Source: an uncultured Oscillospiraceae bacterium
Lineage (GTDB): Bacteria > Bacillota > Clostridia > Oscillospirales > Ruminococcaceae
Length of the DNA stretch: 13,609 nt
Direction: 5' to 3'
Assembly (NCBI GenBank): GCA_934463345.1
Contig: CAKSJL010000047.1
Location: forward strand, 1-13,609
Shown: piece after piece, positions 5,850-13,579 of the stretch
Position numbering within the stretch: position 1 is the stretch's first letter
Layout of the letters: each line of letters starts with the position of its first letter
Program-made: the position numbers and the translations under genes
The notes under the pieces: model-generated
The model's input: only the letters and a program-made list of their open reading frames with translations
What the model was told of the DNA's origin: nothing
Databases searched by the model: none

Positions 5850-6725
5850 ATGGCAAATAATCGTTATGAACTTAATAAAGAGCTTGCACAGATGCTCAAG
5901 GGCGGCGTTATCATGGACGTTACGACTCCTGAACAGGCAGAGATCGCAGAAAAGGCAGGCGCATGCGCAGTTATGGCGCTTGAAAGGATTCCTGCTGATA
6001 TTCGTGCTGCCGGCGGCGTTGCAAGAATGAGCGACCCTAAGATGATTAAGGGAATTCAGGAAGCGGTTTCTATCCCTGTTATGGCTAAGTGCAGAATCGG
6101 TCACTTTGCAGAGGCACAGATCCTCCAGGCAATTGAAATTGACTACATTGACGAGAGCGAAGTTCTCTCCCCTGCCGATGACAAGTATCATATTGACAAG
6201 ACAAAGTTTGATGTTCCTTTCGTATGCGGCGCAAAGGATCTCGGAGAAGCTCTCAGAAGAATTAGTGAGGGTGCTTCAATGATAAGAACAAAGGGCGAAC
6301 CGGGAACAGGCGATGTTGTTCAGGCTGTAAGACACATGAGAATGATGCAGGGTGAGCTCCGCCGTCTTTCTTCAATGTCAGAGGACGAGCTTTATCAGGC
6401 AGCAAAGGATCTCCAGGTTGATTATCAGCTCGTTAAATATGTGGCTGAAAACAAGAAGCTCCCTGTTGTAAACTTTGCAGCAGGCGGCGTTGCAACTCCT
6501 GCTGACGCAGCTCTTATGATGCAGCTTGGCGCTGAGGGCGTGTTTGTAGGCTCAGGCATATTCAAGTCAGGAAACCCTGCAAAGAGAGCCGCAGCTATTG
6601 TAAAGGCTGTTACAAACTTCAATGATTACAAGATGCTCGCTGAGCTTTCTGAGGATCTCGGAGAAGCTATGGTCGGAATCAATGAACAGGAAATACAGCT
6701 TCTCATGGCTGAAAGAGGCAAATAA
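5850..6725 (+). CDS. pdxS: Pyridoxal 5'-phosphate synthase, PdxS subunit
   Basis: 291 aa, usual length. PdxS builds PLP from ribose 5-phosphate, glyceraldehyde 3-phosphate and ammonia supplied by PdxT (the DXP-independent route). It is a TIM barrel that forms a 12-mer in the cytoplasm. Family residues are present: D23 in [13 protein letters not shown], the two catalytic lysines K80 (MAKCRIGH) and K148 ([10 protein letters not shown]), and [20 protein letters not shown] with VFVGSGIF for phosphate binding. An in-frame ATG at 5793 exists, but the start at 5850 ([16 protein letters not shown]) matches family N-termini and has GGAGA 6 nt upstream (5839-5843). The TAA overlaps the pdxT ATG by one base, so the two are co-translated. 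Confidence 0.97.
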   Translation: MANNRYELNKELAQMLKGGVIMDVTTPEQAEIAEKAGACAVMALERIPADIRAAGGVARMSDPKMIKGIQEAVSIPVMAKCRIGHFAEAQILQAIEIDYIDESEVLSPADDKYHIDKTKFDVPFVCGAKDLGEALRRISEGASMIRTKGEPGTGDVVQAVRHMRMMQGELRRLSSMSEDELYQAAKDLQVDYQLVKYVAENKKLPVVNFAAGGVATPADAALMMQLGAEGVFVGSGIFKSGNPAKRAAAIVKAVTNFNDYKMLAELSEDLGEAMVGINEQEIQLLMAERGK

Positions 6726-7291
6726 TGAAAGTTGGCGTACTTGCTCTTCAGGGAGCGTTTATAGAGCATGAGAAAATGCTGGAGTCCTTAGGGGCAGAAA
6801 CCTTTGAAATAAGACAAAGACACGATATTGATCAGGGTATGGACGCTGTAGTCCTCCCCGGCGGCGAAAGTACTGTTATGGGAAAGCTTTTAAACGAACT
6901 TGAGCTTATGCAGCCGCTGCGACAGATGATAAAGGACGGACTTCCTGTATTTGGAACATGCGCCGGTCTTATATTGCTTGCAGAAAAAATTTACGATGAC
7001 AGCGCTGTTCATATCGGAACAATGAATATTACCGCCAGAAGAAACGCATACGGCAGACAGCTCGGCAGCTTTAATGCCTGCGAAGAATTCAAGGGAATCG
7101 GCAAGATCCCGATGACGTTCATTCGTGCTCCTTACATTGAGGAAATTGGCGGCAAGGCAGAAGTCCTGGCAGTATGCGGCGGAAAAATCGTGGCTGCAAG
7201 ACAGGATAAACAGCTTGCCACAGCATTTCATCCTGAGCTTACCGGAGATACATCAGTTCACAGATATTTCCTTAAGGAAATATGCGGATAA
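6725..7291 (+). CDS. pdxT: Pyridoxal 5'-phosphate synthase glutaminase subunit PdxT
   Basis: 188 aa, normal length. It is the class I glutamine amidotransferase partner that hydrolyses glutamine and channels ammonia to PdxS. Visible motifs: [15 protein letters not shown] at the N-terminus, LPGGEST (44-50), the nucleophile C79 in FGTCAGL, and the H169/E171 pair in AFHPEL, completing the Cys-His-Glu triad. RAPYIE (134-139) is also typical. The gene starts in a TAATG overlap with pdxS, and its ribosome binding site (AAAGAGG) lies within the last pdxS codons. A terminator follows at 7302. Confidence 0.97.
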   Translation: MKVGVLALQGAFIEHEKMLESLGAETFEIRQRHDIDQGMDAVVLPGGESTVMGKLLNELELMQPLRQMIKDGLPVFGTCAGLILLAEKIYDDSAVHIGTMNITARRNAYGRQLGSFNACEEFKGIGKIPMTFIRAPYIEEIGGKAEVLAVCGGKIVAARQDKQLATAFHPELTGDTSVHRYFLKEICG

Positions 7292-7301
7292 GTTCTATAA
7301 T

Positions 7302-7341
7302 AAAGACCGACACGACTTCTCAGCTGCCGGTCTTTTTGTTT
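7302..7341 (+). terminator. Rho-independent terminator of pdxST
   Basis: AAAGACCG (7302-7309) pairs with CGGTCTTT (7328-7335), followed by TTGTTTG. It begins 10 nt behind the pdxT stop codon. Confidence 0.8.
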
Positions 7342-7384
7342 GTTATGCACAAGTATTGCTTTTGAATTATGTTTAGATTTGCTG

Positions 7385-7413
7385 TTTACGACAATAAGAA
7401 AATATGGTATAAT
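7385..7413 (+). promoter_or_regulatory. Promoter of the dockerin-CAP gene
   Basis: TTTACG (7385-7390), 17-nt spacer and TATAAT (7408-7413) with an extended -10 TG at 7405-7406. Leader of about 50 nt to the ATG at 7470. Confidence 0.7.
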
Positions 7414-7469
7414 TCATTATAGAAGCTATTTTATCAGAATTTTTAAAATATTGCGAAAGGGAGCTAACT

Positions 7470-8426
7470 ATGTTAAAACCAACAAAATTACTGGCGGCAC
7501 TCACCTCAGCAACACTTGCCTCATGCATGATATCCCCGGCATTATGCAGTGCTGCAATTGCAGGAGATGTCTCCGGAAACGGAGAAATTGACCTTTATGA
7601 CGCTATAATGATCGCAAAATACGGAATGGGCATGATAAGCTTTACTCAGGATCAGCTTGAAGCGGCTGATTACAACGGCGACGGCATCATTAACCTCTAT
7701 GACGTCATCGGAATTGCCGTACACCTTCTTGAAACCGGAAACTTCACTACCGGATGGGTAACTGAAAACGGTAAAAAATATTATTACAACAGCGCAGGAC
7801 TAAAATCCACTGGACTTCTGACCATAAACGGCAGCATATATTATTTCGGAACTGACGGAGCTATGCGCACCGGATGGCAGACCGTCGGCTCGAACAAGTA
7901 TTACTTCTCATCCTCCGGAGCGGCTCTCACAGGCTGGCAGACGCTCTCCTCTGAACAGTACTATTTCGGAAACGACGGAATTATGCGGACAGGCACTCAG
8001 ATAATTGACGGAGCAAAATATTACTTTGACGACAACGGCGTTTATATTTCAAAGCTTGCTGAACAGTCGCTGGCTGAGGAAGTTCTTGACCTCGTTAACC
8101 AGGAAAGAAGCAAACACGGAGTTGCTCCGCTGACGCTCAACCAGACCATGAATGCTGCTGCGCAGGAAAGAGCAACGGAGATCTATACGCTGTTCAGTCA
8201 CACACGTCCTGACAACACGTCATGCTTTACAATATTCGATGAATACGGATTAAGCTGGAGCTATGTCGCTGAAAATATTGCCTACGGCGTATCAACTCCG
8301 GAGGAAGTAATGGATCTGTGGATGAATTCAAGTGGACACAGGGCAAATATCCTTTCAGCTGATGTAACAGAGCTTGGCGTCGGCTATTATGATTCTCACT
8401 GGGTTCAGATCTTCAGAACTCCGTAA
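7470..8426 (+). CDS. Secreted dockerin + cell-wall-binding repeats + CAP/SCP-domain protein
   Basis: 318 aa. AAAGGGAG (7456-7463) precedes the ATG. The N-terminus is a signal peptide; cleavage near A31, or, less likely, lipid attachment at C19 (LASC resembles a lipobox). Residues 32-90 form a dockerin with two calcium loops, DVSGNGEIDLYD and DYNGDGIINLYD. Residues about 94-192 are five choline-binding-type repeats (GWVTENGKKYYY, GSIYYFGTDGAMRTGWQ, NKYYFSSSGAALTGWQ, EQYYFGNDGIMRTG, AKYYFDDNG), which bind teichoic acid or wall polysaccharide. Residues about 202-318 are a CAP (cysteine-rich secretory/SCP) domain with SHTRPDN, VAENIAYG and SSGHRANIL. Bacterial CAP proteins are extracellular; their exact activity is mostly unknown. 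The protein may sit on the wall and on a cohesin-bearing scaffold at once. It is a single gene with its own promoter and terminator. Confidence 0.92.
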   Translation: MLKPTKLLAALTSATLASCMISPALCSAAIAGDVSGNGEIDLYDAIMIAKYGMGMISFTQDQLEAADYNGDGIINLYDVIGIAVHLLETGNFTTGWVTENGKKYYYNSAGLKSTGLLTINGSIYYFGTDGAMRTGWQTVGSNKYYFSSSGAALTGWQTLSSEQYYFGNDGIMRTGTQIIDGAKYYFDDNGVYISKLAEQSLAEEVLDLVNQERSKHGVAPLTLNQTMNAAAQERATEIYTLFSHTRPDNTSCFTIFDEYGLSWSYVAENIAYGVSTPEEVMDLWMNSSGHRANILSADVTELGVGYYDSHWVQIFRTP

Positions 8427-8453
8427 GCATAAAAAAGCTATACAAACAAATAT

Positions 8454-8487
8454 GCCGCCGATCTTTAAAAGACCGACGGCGTTTTTT
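8454..8487 (+). terminator. Terminator between convergent genes
   Basis: Hairpin arms 8454-8466 and 8468-8480 (GCCGCCGATCTTT against AAAGACCGACGGC, two A-C mismatches), then G and six T (8482-8487). The T-tract serves the CAP gene. On the minus strand it is followed by ATATTTGTTTG, so it may also end cdaR transcripts, whose stop codon is at 8489. Confidence 0.75.
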
Positions 8488-8488
8488 A

Positions 8489-9808
8489 TTAATCTGAATC
8501 TGTGGTTGATGACGTTGTCTGTGATGACGAAGTTGACGTTGCAGTTACAGATACCTTCTGAAGCCCTACCGCCCAGACCTTATCATAATTTGGGAAGCTT
8601 ATTGTTGCGTCCGCAGTGAAGTTACTGCTCTGAACCGTATACTTTAGCAGATCAACCGACACAAGTATATCCTTTTCTGTTATCTGGTCAATGTCCTCCT
8701 CCGGCCCGATTATATCAAACGTCAGACCATAGGTATTGACTGTGCATGAATAATTGGTCGGTGCGTTGAGTATGGATATATCATTTATCGTAACCGTTTT
8801 CTTTGCAAGACCATCAGTATTCAGCTTTACAGTTACTGTTGAAACATTCGACAGATCCTTGTAATTCTTCGGAATTTCTATTGTAAACGACTTGTTGAAT
8901 TCCCAGTCAAGGTCATACAGTGGAATTGAACCGATGCTCCATGAATCAATGTTTTCCAGTTCTGTATTCGGTGAAGCAAGCGTTATCTTGTCAACGTTCA
9001 TTTCAAGATTAAGAGAGCTCTTGTCGAAGTTTGCAGGAGCGTACCGCAGATCATAGGTCAGGTCAAGGTCACGCTGCATATAAACCGGAATGTCTATCGT
9101 GAAATCCTCCGTATTGAATGTCAGGTTGTCTGTATTTATCTTGGATTCATTTTTGTCGTACAGCACAACGTCCTTGCTGTGGAACGTGTATGCGGAGCTT
9201 ATCTCCTGCTTTGTATCCACATATACCTGAGCCTTGTCTATACTGTCAAGCTGTATTGACGGTCCTGTAATTTCAACCACTGACGGAGTCACCTTGAATT
9301 CGCTCTTATCCATGTAAAGATCGTCTGTCGCAGTAGTAATGTTCGGTGCGTCAACAGAAAGATCATATTCCCTCGTGTCTATTCTGTCAAACATAACATC
9401 GACTTTTGAAGGCTTTATTTCCGTCACCTCAAACTTAACGTTTGAATCCTTGCCGGTAACAATTATATTAAGCGACTTCTCTCCGGCAGTATTTACATTC
9501 TCAACAACAGCCTTTGCGATCAGGTCATCAGCCGTAAAGCTTCCGATCCTTGAACGGTCGCCCTTTATAGTAACGGTAACGCTTTTTGACGATGCGCTTA
9601 TAACACTCAAATCATTTTCTTCGGCAGATGTTCCCGTTATGTCTATATCAAGAGGAATATTGTTCAGTGTTTTGGGCGTTGTCGGATAAATCGTTATAGA
9701 GATAACAAACCATATAAGTATAGCAATAACAATTGAATAGATTATCATCGCCGTATTGTTGTTGAACGAATTTAAAATATGATTCTTTATATTTTTCAAA
9801 AAGTTCAT
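8489..9808 (-). CDS. cdaR: CdaR, YbbR-domain regulator of the c-di-AMP cyclase
   Basis: 439 aa. One membrane segment near the N-terminus (about residues 20-40, MIIYSIVIAILIWFVISITI) is followed by an extracellular part made of repeated YbbR domains, recognised by the recurring pattern of beta strands with NIPLDIDI, TVTIKG, VDVMFDRI, VEITGP and ITLASP. The C-terminal tail is Ser/Thr-rich (about 420-439). CdaR binds CdaA at the membrane and modulates c-di-AMP synthesis, which links to wall and potassium balance. The ATG overlaps the cdaA stop by 4 nt (ATGA), and AAGGTGG (9816-9822) inside cdaA is its ribosome binding site. In many Firmicutes glmM follows; here the unit ends after cdaR against a convergent gene. 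Confidence 0.92.
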   Translation of the reverse strand: MNFLKNIKNHILNSFNNNTAMIIYSIVIAILIWFVISITIYPTTPKTLNNIPLDIDITGTSAEENDLSVISASSKSVTVTIKGDRSRIGSFTADDLIAKAVVENVNTAGEKSLNIIVTGKDSNVKFEVTEIKPSKVDVMFDRIDTREYDLSVDAPNITTATDDLYMDKSEFKVTPSVVEITGPSIQLDSIDKAQVYVDTKQEISSAYTFHSKDVVLYDKNESKINTDNLTFNTEDFTIDIPVYMQRDLDLTYDLRYAPANFDKSSLNLEMNVDKITLASPNTELENIDSWSIGSIPLYDLDWEFNKSFTIEIPKNYKDLSNVSTVTVKLNTDGLAKKTVTINDISILNAPTNYSCTVNTYGLTFDIIGPEEDIDQITEKDILVSVDLLKYTVQSSNFTADATISFPNYDKVWAVGLQKVSVTATSTSSSQTTSSTTDSD

Positions 9809-10680
9809 TTTTTATCCACCTTGCCATGCTTCATCTTTTTGATGGGGAGTTTTTTCTTGTTTTCAGCCGGCTTCGGCATGATTGCCTCATGAAGATACTC
9901 ATTAAGCTTAAAACGGGTAAAATCGCTGGTCAGAACGCCGTTTTCAGCAATTGAAATGCCGCCGGTTTCCTCAGAAACAACTATAACAACTGCATCAGAA
10001 TTTTCGCTCATTCCGATCGCAGCCCTGTGGCGTGAACCAAGCTTTTTGTTGATAAGCTCCTCCTTCTGCGGCTTCGGCAGAAAACAGGCAGCCGCCAGAA
10101 CCATTCCGTCACGCATTATAACAGCGCCGTCATGAAGCGGAGTATTCTTAAAAAATATGTTTCCGAAAAGCTCCTTGCTCGGAACTGCGTTTAAAACCGT
10201 TCCGTTTTCAATCTGTTCGCCGAGCTTTGTCTGACGTTCAATGACTATAAGCGCACCTGTCTTTGTCGCTGAAAGGTCGACGCATGAATCGCATATTGCG
10301 TCTATCGCCCTGTTCCATTTTGCAGAAAGGTCGGAGCTCTCACCAGAGGTAAAAAGGCTCATCCCGATCTTTGTGCGTCCTGCCTTTTCAAGAGCACGTC
10401 TTATTTCCGGCTGGAACATTATCAGAAGCGCCAGCAGTCCTATGTCAAGAGCGCTCTTTATTATGTATGACATTGCTTTTAGCCCGATAAGATTGCTGAT
10501 AATATATGCAATAACTATAAACAAAATTCCCTTGACAAGCTGTCCGGCTCTTGTTTCCCTTATCAGCTTTATTAGAAGATAAACAAGGTATGACATCAGA
10601 AGAATGTCTATGATATCCATAAATGTAATTGACTGAATAACATTCCATATCATATCAAGCAGATTTTTTATTGTGTACAT
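9805..10680 (-). CDS. cdaA: Diadenylate cyclase CdaA (c-di-AMP synthase)
   Basis: 291 aa. It joins two ATP molecules into the second messenger c-di-AMP. Three membrane helices lie at the N-terminus (about 21-40, 50-66 and 72-90), ending in the typical FQPEIRRALEK (89-99). The DAC (DisA_N) domain covers about 105-265 with both signature motifs: DGA (184-186, in PLHDGAVI) and RHR (217-219, in GSRHRAAIG). ISIAENG and LTSDFTRFKLNEYL follow, and the tail is Lys-rich (KKKLPIKKMKHGKVDKK). AAGGGA upstream supports the start at 10680. It is co-transcribed with cdaR. Confidence 0.95.
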   Translation of the reverse strand: MYTIKNLLDMIWNVIQSITFMDIIDILLMSYLVYLLIKLIRETRAGQLVKGILFIVIAYIISNLIGLKAMSYIIKSALDIGLLALLIMFQPEIRRALEKAGRTKIGMSLFTSGESSDLSAKWNRAIDAICDSCVDLSATKTGALIVIERQTKLGEQIENGTVLNAVPSKELFGNIFFKNTPLHDGAVIMRDGMVLAAACFLPKPQKEELINKKLGSRHRAAIGMSENSDAVVIVVSEETGGISIAENGVLTSDFTRFKLNEYLHEAIMPKPAENKKKLPIKKMKHGKVDKK

Positions 10681-10726
10681 AATTCACATCCCTTCTTTTT
10701 GTCTTTCTTTTTATTTCTATATGTAA

Positions 10727-10745
10727 GAGGGGGATTTTTCCCCTC
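10727..10745 (-). promoter_or_regulatory. Short hairpin in the cdaA leader
   Basis: GAGGGG (10727-10732) and CCCCTC (10740-10745) form a 6-bp stem around a 7-nt loop, just behind the predicted start of the cdaA transcript and about 45 nt before the ATG. No U-tract follows directly, so it is not an obvious attenuator. Confidence 0.35.
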
Positions 10746-10757
10746 ATATTTTCGTAC

Positions 10758-10787
10758 ATTATAATTTTATCATAAAGTGACGAACAA
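10758..10787 (-). promoter_or_regulatory. Candidate cdaA promoter
   Basis: A good minus-strand TATAAT (10758-10763) with a weak -35 TTGTTC (10782-10787) at 18-nt spacing. The desulfurase gene ends at 10801 without a clear terminator, so readthrough into cdaA is also possible. Confidence 0.45.
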
Positions 10788-10800
10788 TTTCAATAATTTT

Positions 10801-11931
10801 TTATAAATTTTCACACAATTTTTTGATTTCTCCTGCCAAGCCTGCAACCTGTGCATCATTATTGAAAACAGACGGCGCAAATCTTACAGTTCCTTCCTCT
10901 GTACCAAGCGTCTTGTGCGCAAGCGGAGAACAGTGCAGACCTGCCCTCAGACAGTAGCCTCTCTCGCTCAGGCGTTCTGCCGCATCTTCCGGGGCGATAC
11001 CATTTATATTAAACGAAACCACTGGAGCATATTCAAGTCCCGGCGTCCTGTAAACAGTAACCCTCTCATGATCCATAAGAGCTATAAATCTTTCACAAAG
11101 TCTGTTTTCGTGCGCATAGATCTCAGAGATCTCCTTCTGACGTACAAAGTCAATGCCGGCTTTAAGAGCAATTATGCCTGCGGTGTTCACTGTTCCGCTT
11201 TCAAGACTGTCCGGAAGAAAATCCGGCTGTATAAGATTCATGGAAGAGCTTCCTGTTCCTCCCTGTATAACAGGCGATATATGAAACTTTCCGTCGCTTA
11301 TCAGAAGCCCTGTTCCCGGCGGTCCGTAAAGTCCCTTGTGTCCGGAGGTACAGAGAATATTTATTCCATCTGAAAGCTTAACTTCAATTATTCCGCATGC
11401 CTGTGCGCCGTCAGCTATAAAGCAGATGTTTCTTTCCCTGCAAAGCGCAGCGATCTGCTTAAACGGCATTATACGACCTGTGACGTTGCCCGCAATAGTG
11501 CAGACTATCGCTTTGGTATCATGCCTTACAAGCCTTCGCAGCTCTGAAATAAAGCGTTCATCATCGTCATACGCCGGAGCAATGCTGAACGATACATTTC
11601 CACGTTCAGAGAGCGCATAGACCGGCCTTGCAACAGAATTGTGCTCTATGCTGCTTATAATTATATGTCCGCCGTTTTTCATTATTCCCTGTATCGCAAA
11701 ATTAAGTGCATGAGTACAGTTGAGAGTAAAAACCACATTTTCCGGAGCAGCTCCGAAAAAATCTGCGGCAGTCTGTCGTGTATCATAGACCTTTTCAGAG
11801 GTCGCAAGCGTAAGACGGTGTCCCCCTCGTCCTGCATTTCCGCCGTATTTTACAATCGCCCCGGCAAGGCTGTTTCTTACAGAAACCGGTTTGGGAAAGG
11901 TTGTCGCCGCATTATCAAAATTCACCGTCAT
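10801..11931 (-). CDS. Cysteine desulfurase-family protein (class V aminotransferase)
   Basis: 376 aa PLP enzyme of the NifS/SufS group; it should take sulfur (or selenium) from cysteine (or selenocysteine) as a persulfide. Visible residues: N-terminal NFDNAATTFPKP, H97 in SSIEHNSVARP, D174 in IADGAQACG, PLP lysine K199 in TSGHKGLYGPPGTG, RTPGLEYAPVVSF, and the catalytic Cys C334 in LRAGLHCSPLAHKTLGT. The last of these and the short length fit the 'EF2568-type' desulfurase subfamily rather than SufS of the suf operon; no suf or isc genes are present. The ATG lies 2 nt behind the DUF3343 stop with no own Shine-Dalgarno, indicating translational coupling. Sulfur delivery to tRNA, a cofactor or selenium metabolism is inference. 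Confidence 0.88.
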   Translation of the reverse strand: MTVNFDNAATTFPKPVSVRNSLAGAIVKYGGNAGRGGHRLTLATSEKVYDTRQTAADFFGAAPENVVFTLNCTHALNFAIQGIMKNGGHIIISSIEHNSVARPVYALSERGNVSFSIAPAYDDDERFISELRRLVRHDTKAIVCTIAGNVTGRIMPFKQIAALCRERNICFIADGAQACGIIEVKLSDGINILCTSGHKGLYGPPGTGLLISDGKFHISPVIQGGTGSSSMNLIQPDFLPDSLESGTVNTAGIIALKAGIDFVRQKEISEIYAHENRLCERFIALMDHERVTVYRTPGLEYAPVVSFNINGIAPEDAAERLSERGYCLRAGLHCSPLAHKTLGTEEGTVRFAPSVFNNDAQVAGLAGEIKKLCENL

Positions 11932-11933
11932 AG

Positions 11934-12158
11934 CTAAAACACCAGATCATCAACAATTTTTCCGTATTCGATCCGGTTACGATTCAGGAATGCAATTACA
12001 TCTCCGGAATCACTGTTTACGATCAGAACATGGGTACAGCCGCCCTCAGAAATTTTAGGCGACCTTCTGACCTCAGCCGTATACCCGTATTTTGAGAATA
12101 CACGCTTTGCTTTGATCGCATGAGTGACAGAGGGCATAGTAACTGCTGTTTTTTTCAT
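11934..12158 (-). CDS. DUF3343 protein, putative Se/S carrier
   Basis: 74 aa cytoplasmic protein of the DUF3343 family (putative Se/S carrier-like). It starts MKKTAVTMPSVTHAIKAKRV, as these proteins do, and has one Cys, C41 in SEGGCTHVL, at the place of the presumed sulfur or selenium-carrying residue. GGAGG (12165-12169) stands 6 nt before the ATG. The direct coupling to a cysteine desulfurase suggests the pair works as donor enzyme and carrier: the desulfurase would load C41 as a persulfide or selenide. The end acceptor is not visible in the window. Confidence 0.75.
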   Translation of the reverse strand: MKKTAVTMPSVTHAIKAKRVFSKYGYTAEVRRSPKISEGGCTHVLIVNSDSGDVIAFLNRNRIEYGKIVDDLVF

Positions 12159-12175
12159 AATAAACCTCCGTTCCG

Positions 12176-12194
12176 GCGTGAATATTCTTCACGC
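12176..12194 (-). promoter_or_regulatory. Hairpin next to the DUF3343 ribosome binding site
   Basis: GCGTGAA (12176-12182) and TTCACGC (12188-12194) form a perfect 7-bp stem with a 5-nt loop, 6 nt before the GGAGG. It could be an operator or could tune access to the start. Confidence 0.3.
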
Positions 12195-12211
12195 TGTCAC
12201 CCTTAAATTAA

Positions 12212-12249
12212 CAAGGCGGCATGTTCAGCGCTGAATCATTGCCGCCTTG
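12212..12249 (-). terminator. Terminator-like hairpin behind ispDF
   Basis: CAAGGCGGCA (12212-12221) pairs perfectly with TGCCGCCTTG (12240-12249), with the palindrome TTCAGCGCTGAA (12224-12235) in the loop. The U-tract on the minus strand is weak (TTGTTAATTT), but position 57 nt behind ispF and stem strength support a terminator. Some readthrough into the DUF3343 gene is possible, as no good promoter was found for that gene. Confidence 0.6.
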
Positions 12250-12305
12250 GTTTATTATATGAACTGCAATCGTTTTGTGTTACATTTTGACGAAAGGATT
12301 CCCAT

Positions 12306-12788
12306 TTAGTTTTTACCGCATTTTGTAAGGATCGAAACGCAGTGGGCAGAAATACCTGAGCCATTGCCCGTAAATCCAAGCTTTTCCTCGGTTGTTGCCT
12401 TTACGTTAACCTGTGATACATCACATCCGCATACAGACGCAATATTTTCCCTCATCTGCTCAATATAGGATGAAAGTTTTGGTGCCTGAGCAATAACGGT
12501 CGCATCCAGGTTACCAATTTCATATCCTTTTTCCTTAACCAGCATACAAACGTGCCTCAGAAGCTCCATACTGTCCGCCCCTTTATAGGCAGGATCTGAA
12601 TCCGGAAAATGTTTTCCGATATCCCCCAGAGCCAGTGCGCCAAGAAATGAATCCATGACCGCATGAAGCAGCACATCAGCATCAGAATGTCCAAGCAGTC
12701 CCTTCTCATACGGTATCAGGACACCGCCAATAATAAGCTTCCGATTTTCGGTAAGACGGTGTACGTCATATCCATGTCCGATTCTCAT
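12306..12788 (-). CDS. ispF: 2-C-methyl-D-erythritol 2,4-cyclodiphosphate synthase
   Basis: 160 aa, usual length. It converts CDP-methylerythritol 2-phosphate to the cyclodiphosphate with release of CMP, the fifth step of the MEP isoprenoid pathway; it is a zinc-dependent trimer. Metal ligands are visible: D8 and H10 in [11 protein letters not shown] and H42 in [15 protein letters not shown]. Other family motifs: [43 protein letters not shown]. The ATG overlaps the ispD stop (ATGA, 4 nt), and GGAGGA (12795-12800) inside ispD serves it. Confidence 0.97.
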   Translation of the reverse strand: MRIGHGYDVHRLTENRKLIIGGVLIPYEKGLLGHSDADVLLHAVMDSFLGALALGDIGKHFPDSDPAYKGADSMELLRHVCMLVKEKGYEIGNLDATVIAQAPKLSSYIEQMRENIASVCGCDVSQVNVKATTEEKLGFTGNGSGISAHCVSILTKCGKN

Positions 12789-13465
12789 TGTTGTTCCTCC
12801 ATAAGCAGCTGAGCAATTTTTATATCCTCAGGCGTTGTAATTTTTATGTTTGTATAGTCCCCAACCGTCATGCAAACCTTTACCCCGATAGCCTCGGCAA
12901 GCTGACAGTCATCAGTAAAATCAAGTCCATGCTCCAGCGCAAAATCCACAGCTTCAAAATATATTTTTCTTTTAAATATCTGCGGAGTCTGAGTAATATA
13001 AAGCGATGGACGGTGAGGTGTATCAACAATAAGTCCGTCATTTACCACTTTAATTGTATCCTTAACAGGAACGCCCAGAACAGCTCCTCCAAAAACCTCC
13101 GCATCATGTGCCGTTTTAACAATATGCTCTGTTTTTACAAGCGGACGTGCACCGTCATGAACTGCGATAAGAGAAGTCTGCGAAGAAATCTTTCTCAGAC
13201 CGTTAAAAACGCTCTCCTGACGTGTTTTTCCGCCATCTGCAAAGGTATGCAGCTTTGTTATACCGAGTTTTTCAGCAGTATTCTCAAGCGCTTGCTTGTC
13301 ACATGGGCGGCACACCACAACAATATCTTCAACCTCGCTGCAATTTTCAAAAGCAAGCATTGTTTTTCCGGCAACAACTGTATTTCCAAGAGGAAGCAGA
13401 AGCTTATTTAATCCGCCCATTCTGGTTGAACTTCCGCCGCAGACAATAATAACTGAAATTGACAT
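12785..13465 (-). CDS. ispD: 2-C-methyl-D-erythritol 4-phosphate cytidylyltransferase
   Basis: 226 aa, usual length. It joins MEP to CTP, giving CDP-methylerythritol, the third MEP-pathway step. Motifs in order: nucleotide loop [13 protein letters not shown] (9-21), [51 protein letters not shown] and [14 protein letters not shown]. The first loop departs from the common AAGxGxRMG pattern but keeps the Arg and Lys. It is the first gene of the ispD-ispF unit, with an extended -10 promoter at 13499-13527 and a TGGGGA box 6 nt before the ATG. IspE, which acts between these two enzymes, is not in the window. Confidence 0.96.
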   Translation of the reverse strand: MSISVIIVCGGSSTRMGGLNKLLLPLGNTVVAGKTMLAFENCSEVEDIVVVCRPCDKQALENTAEKLGITKLHTFADGGKTRQESVFNGLRKISSQTSLIAVHDGARPLVKTEHIVKTAHDAEVFGGAVLGVPVKDTIKVVNDGLIVDTPHRPSLYITQTPQIFKRKIYFEAVDFALEHGLDFTDDCQLAEAIGVKVCMTVGDYTNIKITTPEDIKIAQLLMEEQQ

Positions 13466-13498
13466 AATATTTCCCCATTCTTTTTTTACTATAATAAA

Positions 13499-13527
13499 AT
13501 TATAGCATTAAACGGCGGAGGTGTAAA
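13499..13527 (-). promoter_or_regulatory. Promoter of ispD-ispF
   Basis: Minus strand TTTACA (13522-13527), 17-nt spacer, TATAAT (13499-13504) with extended -10 TGC directly before it. Transcription would start near 13492, about 27 nt before the ATG. Confidence 0.8.
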
Positions 13528-13547
13528 GGGAATATATCTATATAAAC

Positions 13548-13576
13548 AAAAAATCCGAATCAAAAAGATTCGGATT
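13548..13576 (-). terminator. Terminator of the tRNA at the right edge
   Basis: AATCCGAATC (13552-13561) pairs perfectly with GATTCGGATT (13567-13576) around five T (minus strand); a run of T follows on the minus strand (13548-13553). Confidence 0.85.
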
Positions 13577-13579
13577 AAA

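Noticed and set aside
5793..5850. Longer pdxS start 19 codons upstream
   Set aside because: The extra residues have no counterpart in PdxS proteins, the ATG overlaps the TTGACA/inverted repeat and lacks a Shine-Dalgarno; the start at 5850 has both.
5652..6191. 179-aa minus-strand frame over the pdxS start
   Set aside because: It overlaps pdxS, a certain gene, and the pdxR-pdxS control region; its Cys/Asn-rich product looks like antisense of coding DNA.
12254..12282. TATAAT on the minus strand before the DUF3343 gene
   Set aside because: No acceptable -35 at 16-18 nt, and transcription would start within the terminator hairpin 12212-12249.
12788..13411. 207-aa plus-strand frame opposite ispD
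   Set aside because: Complete antisense overlap with ispD; no ribosome binding site and atypical composition.
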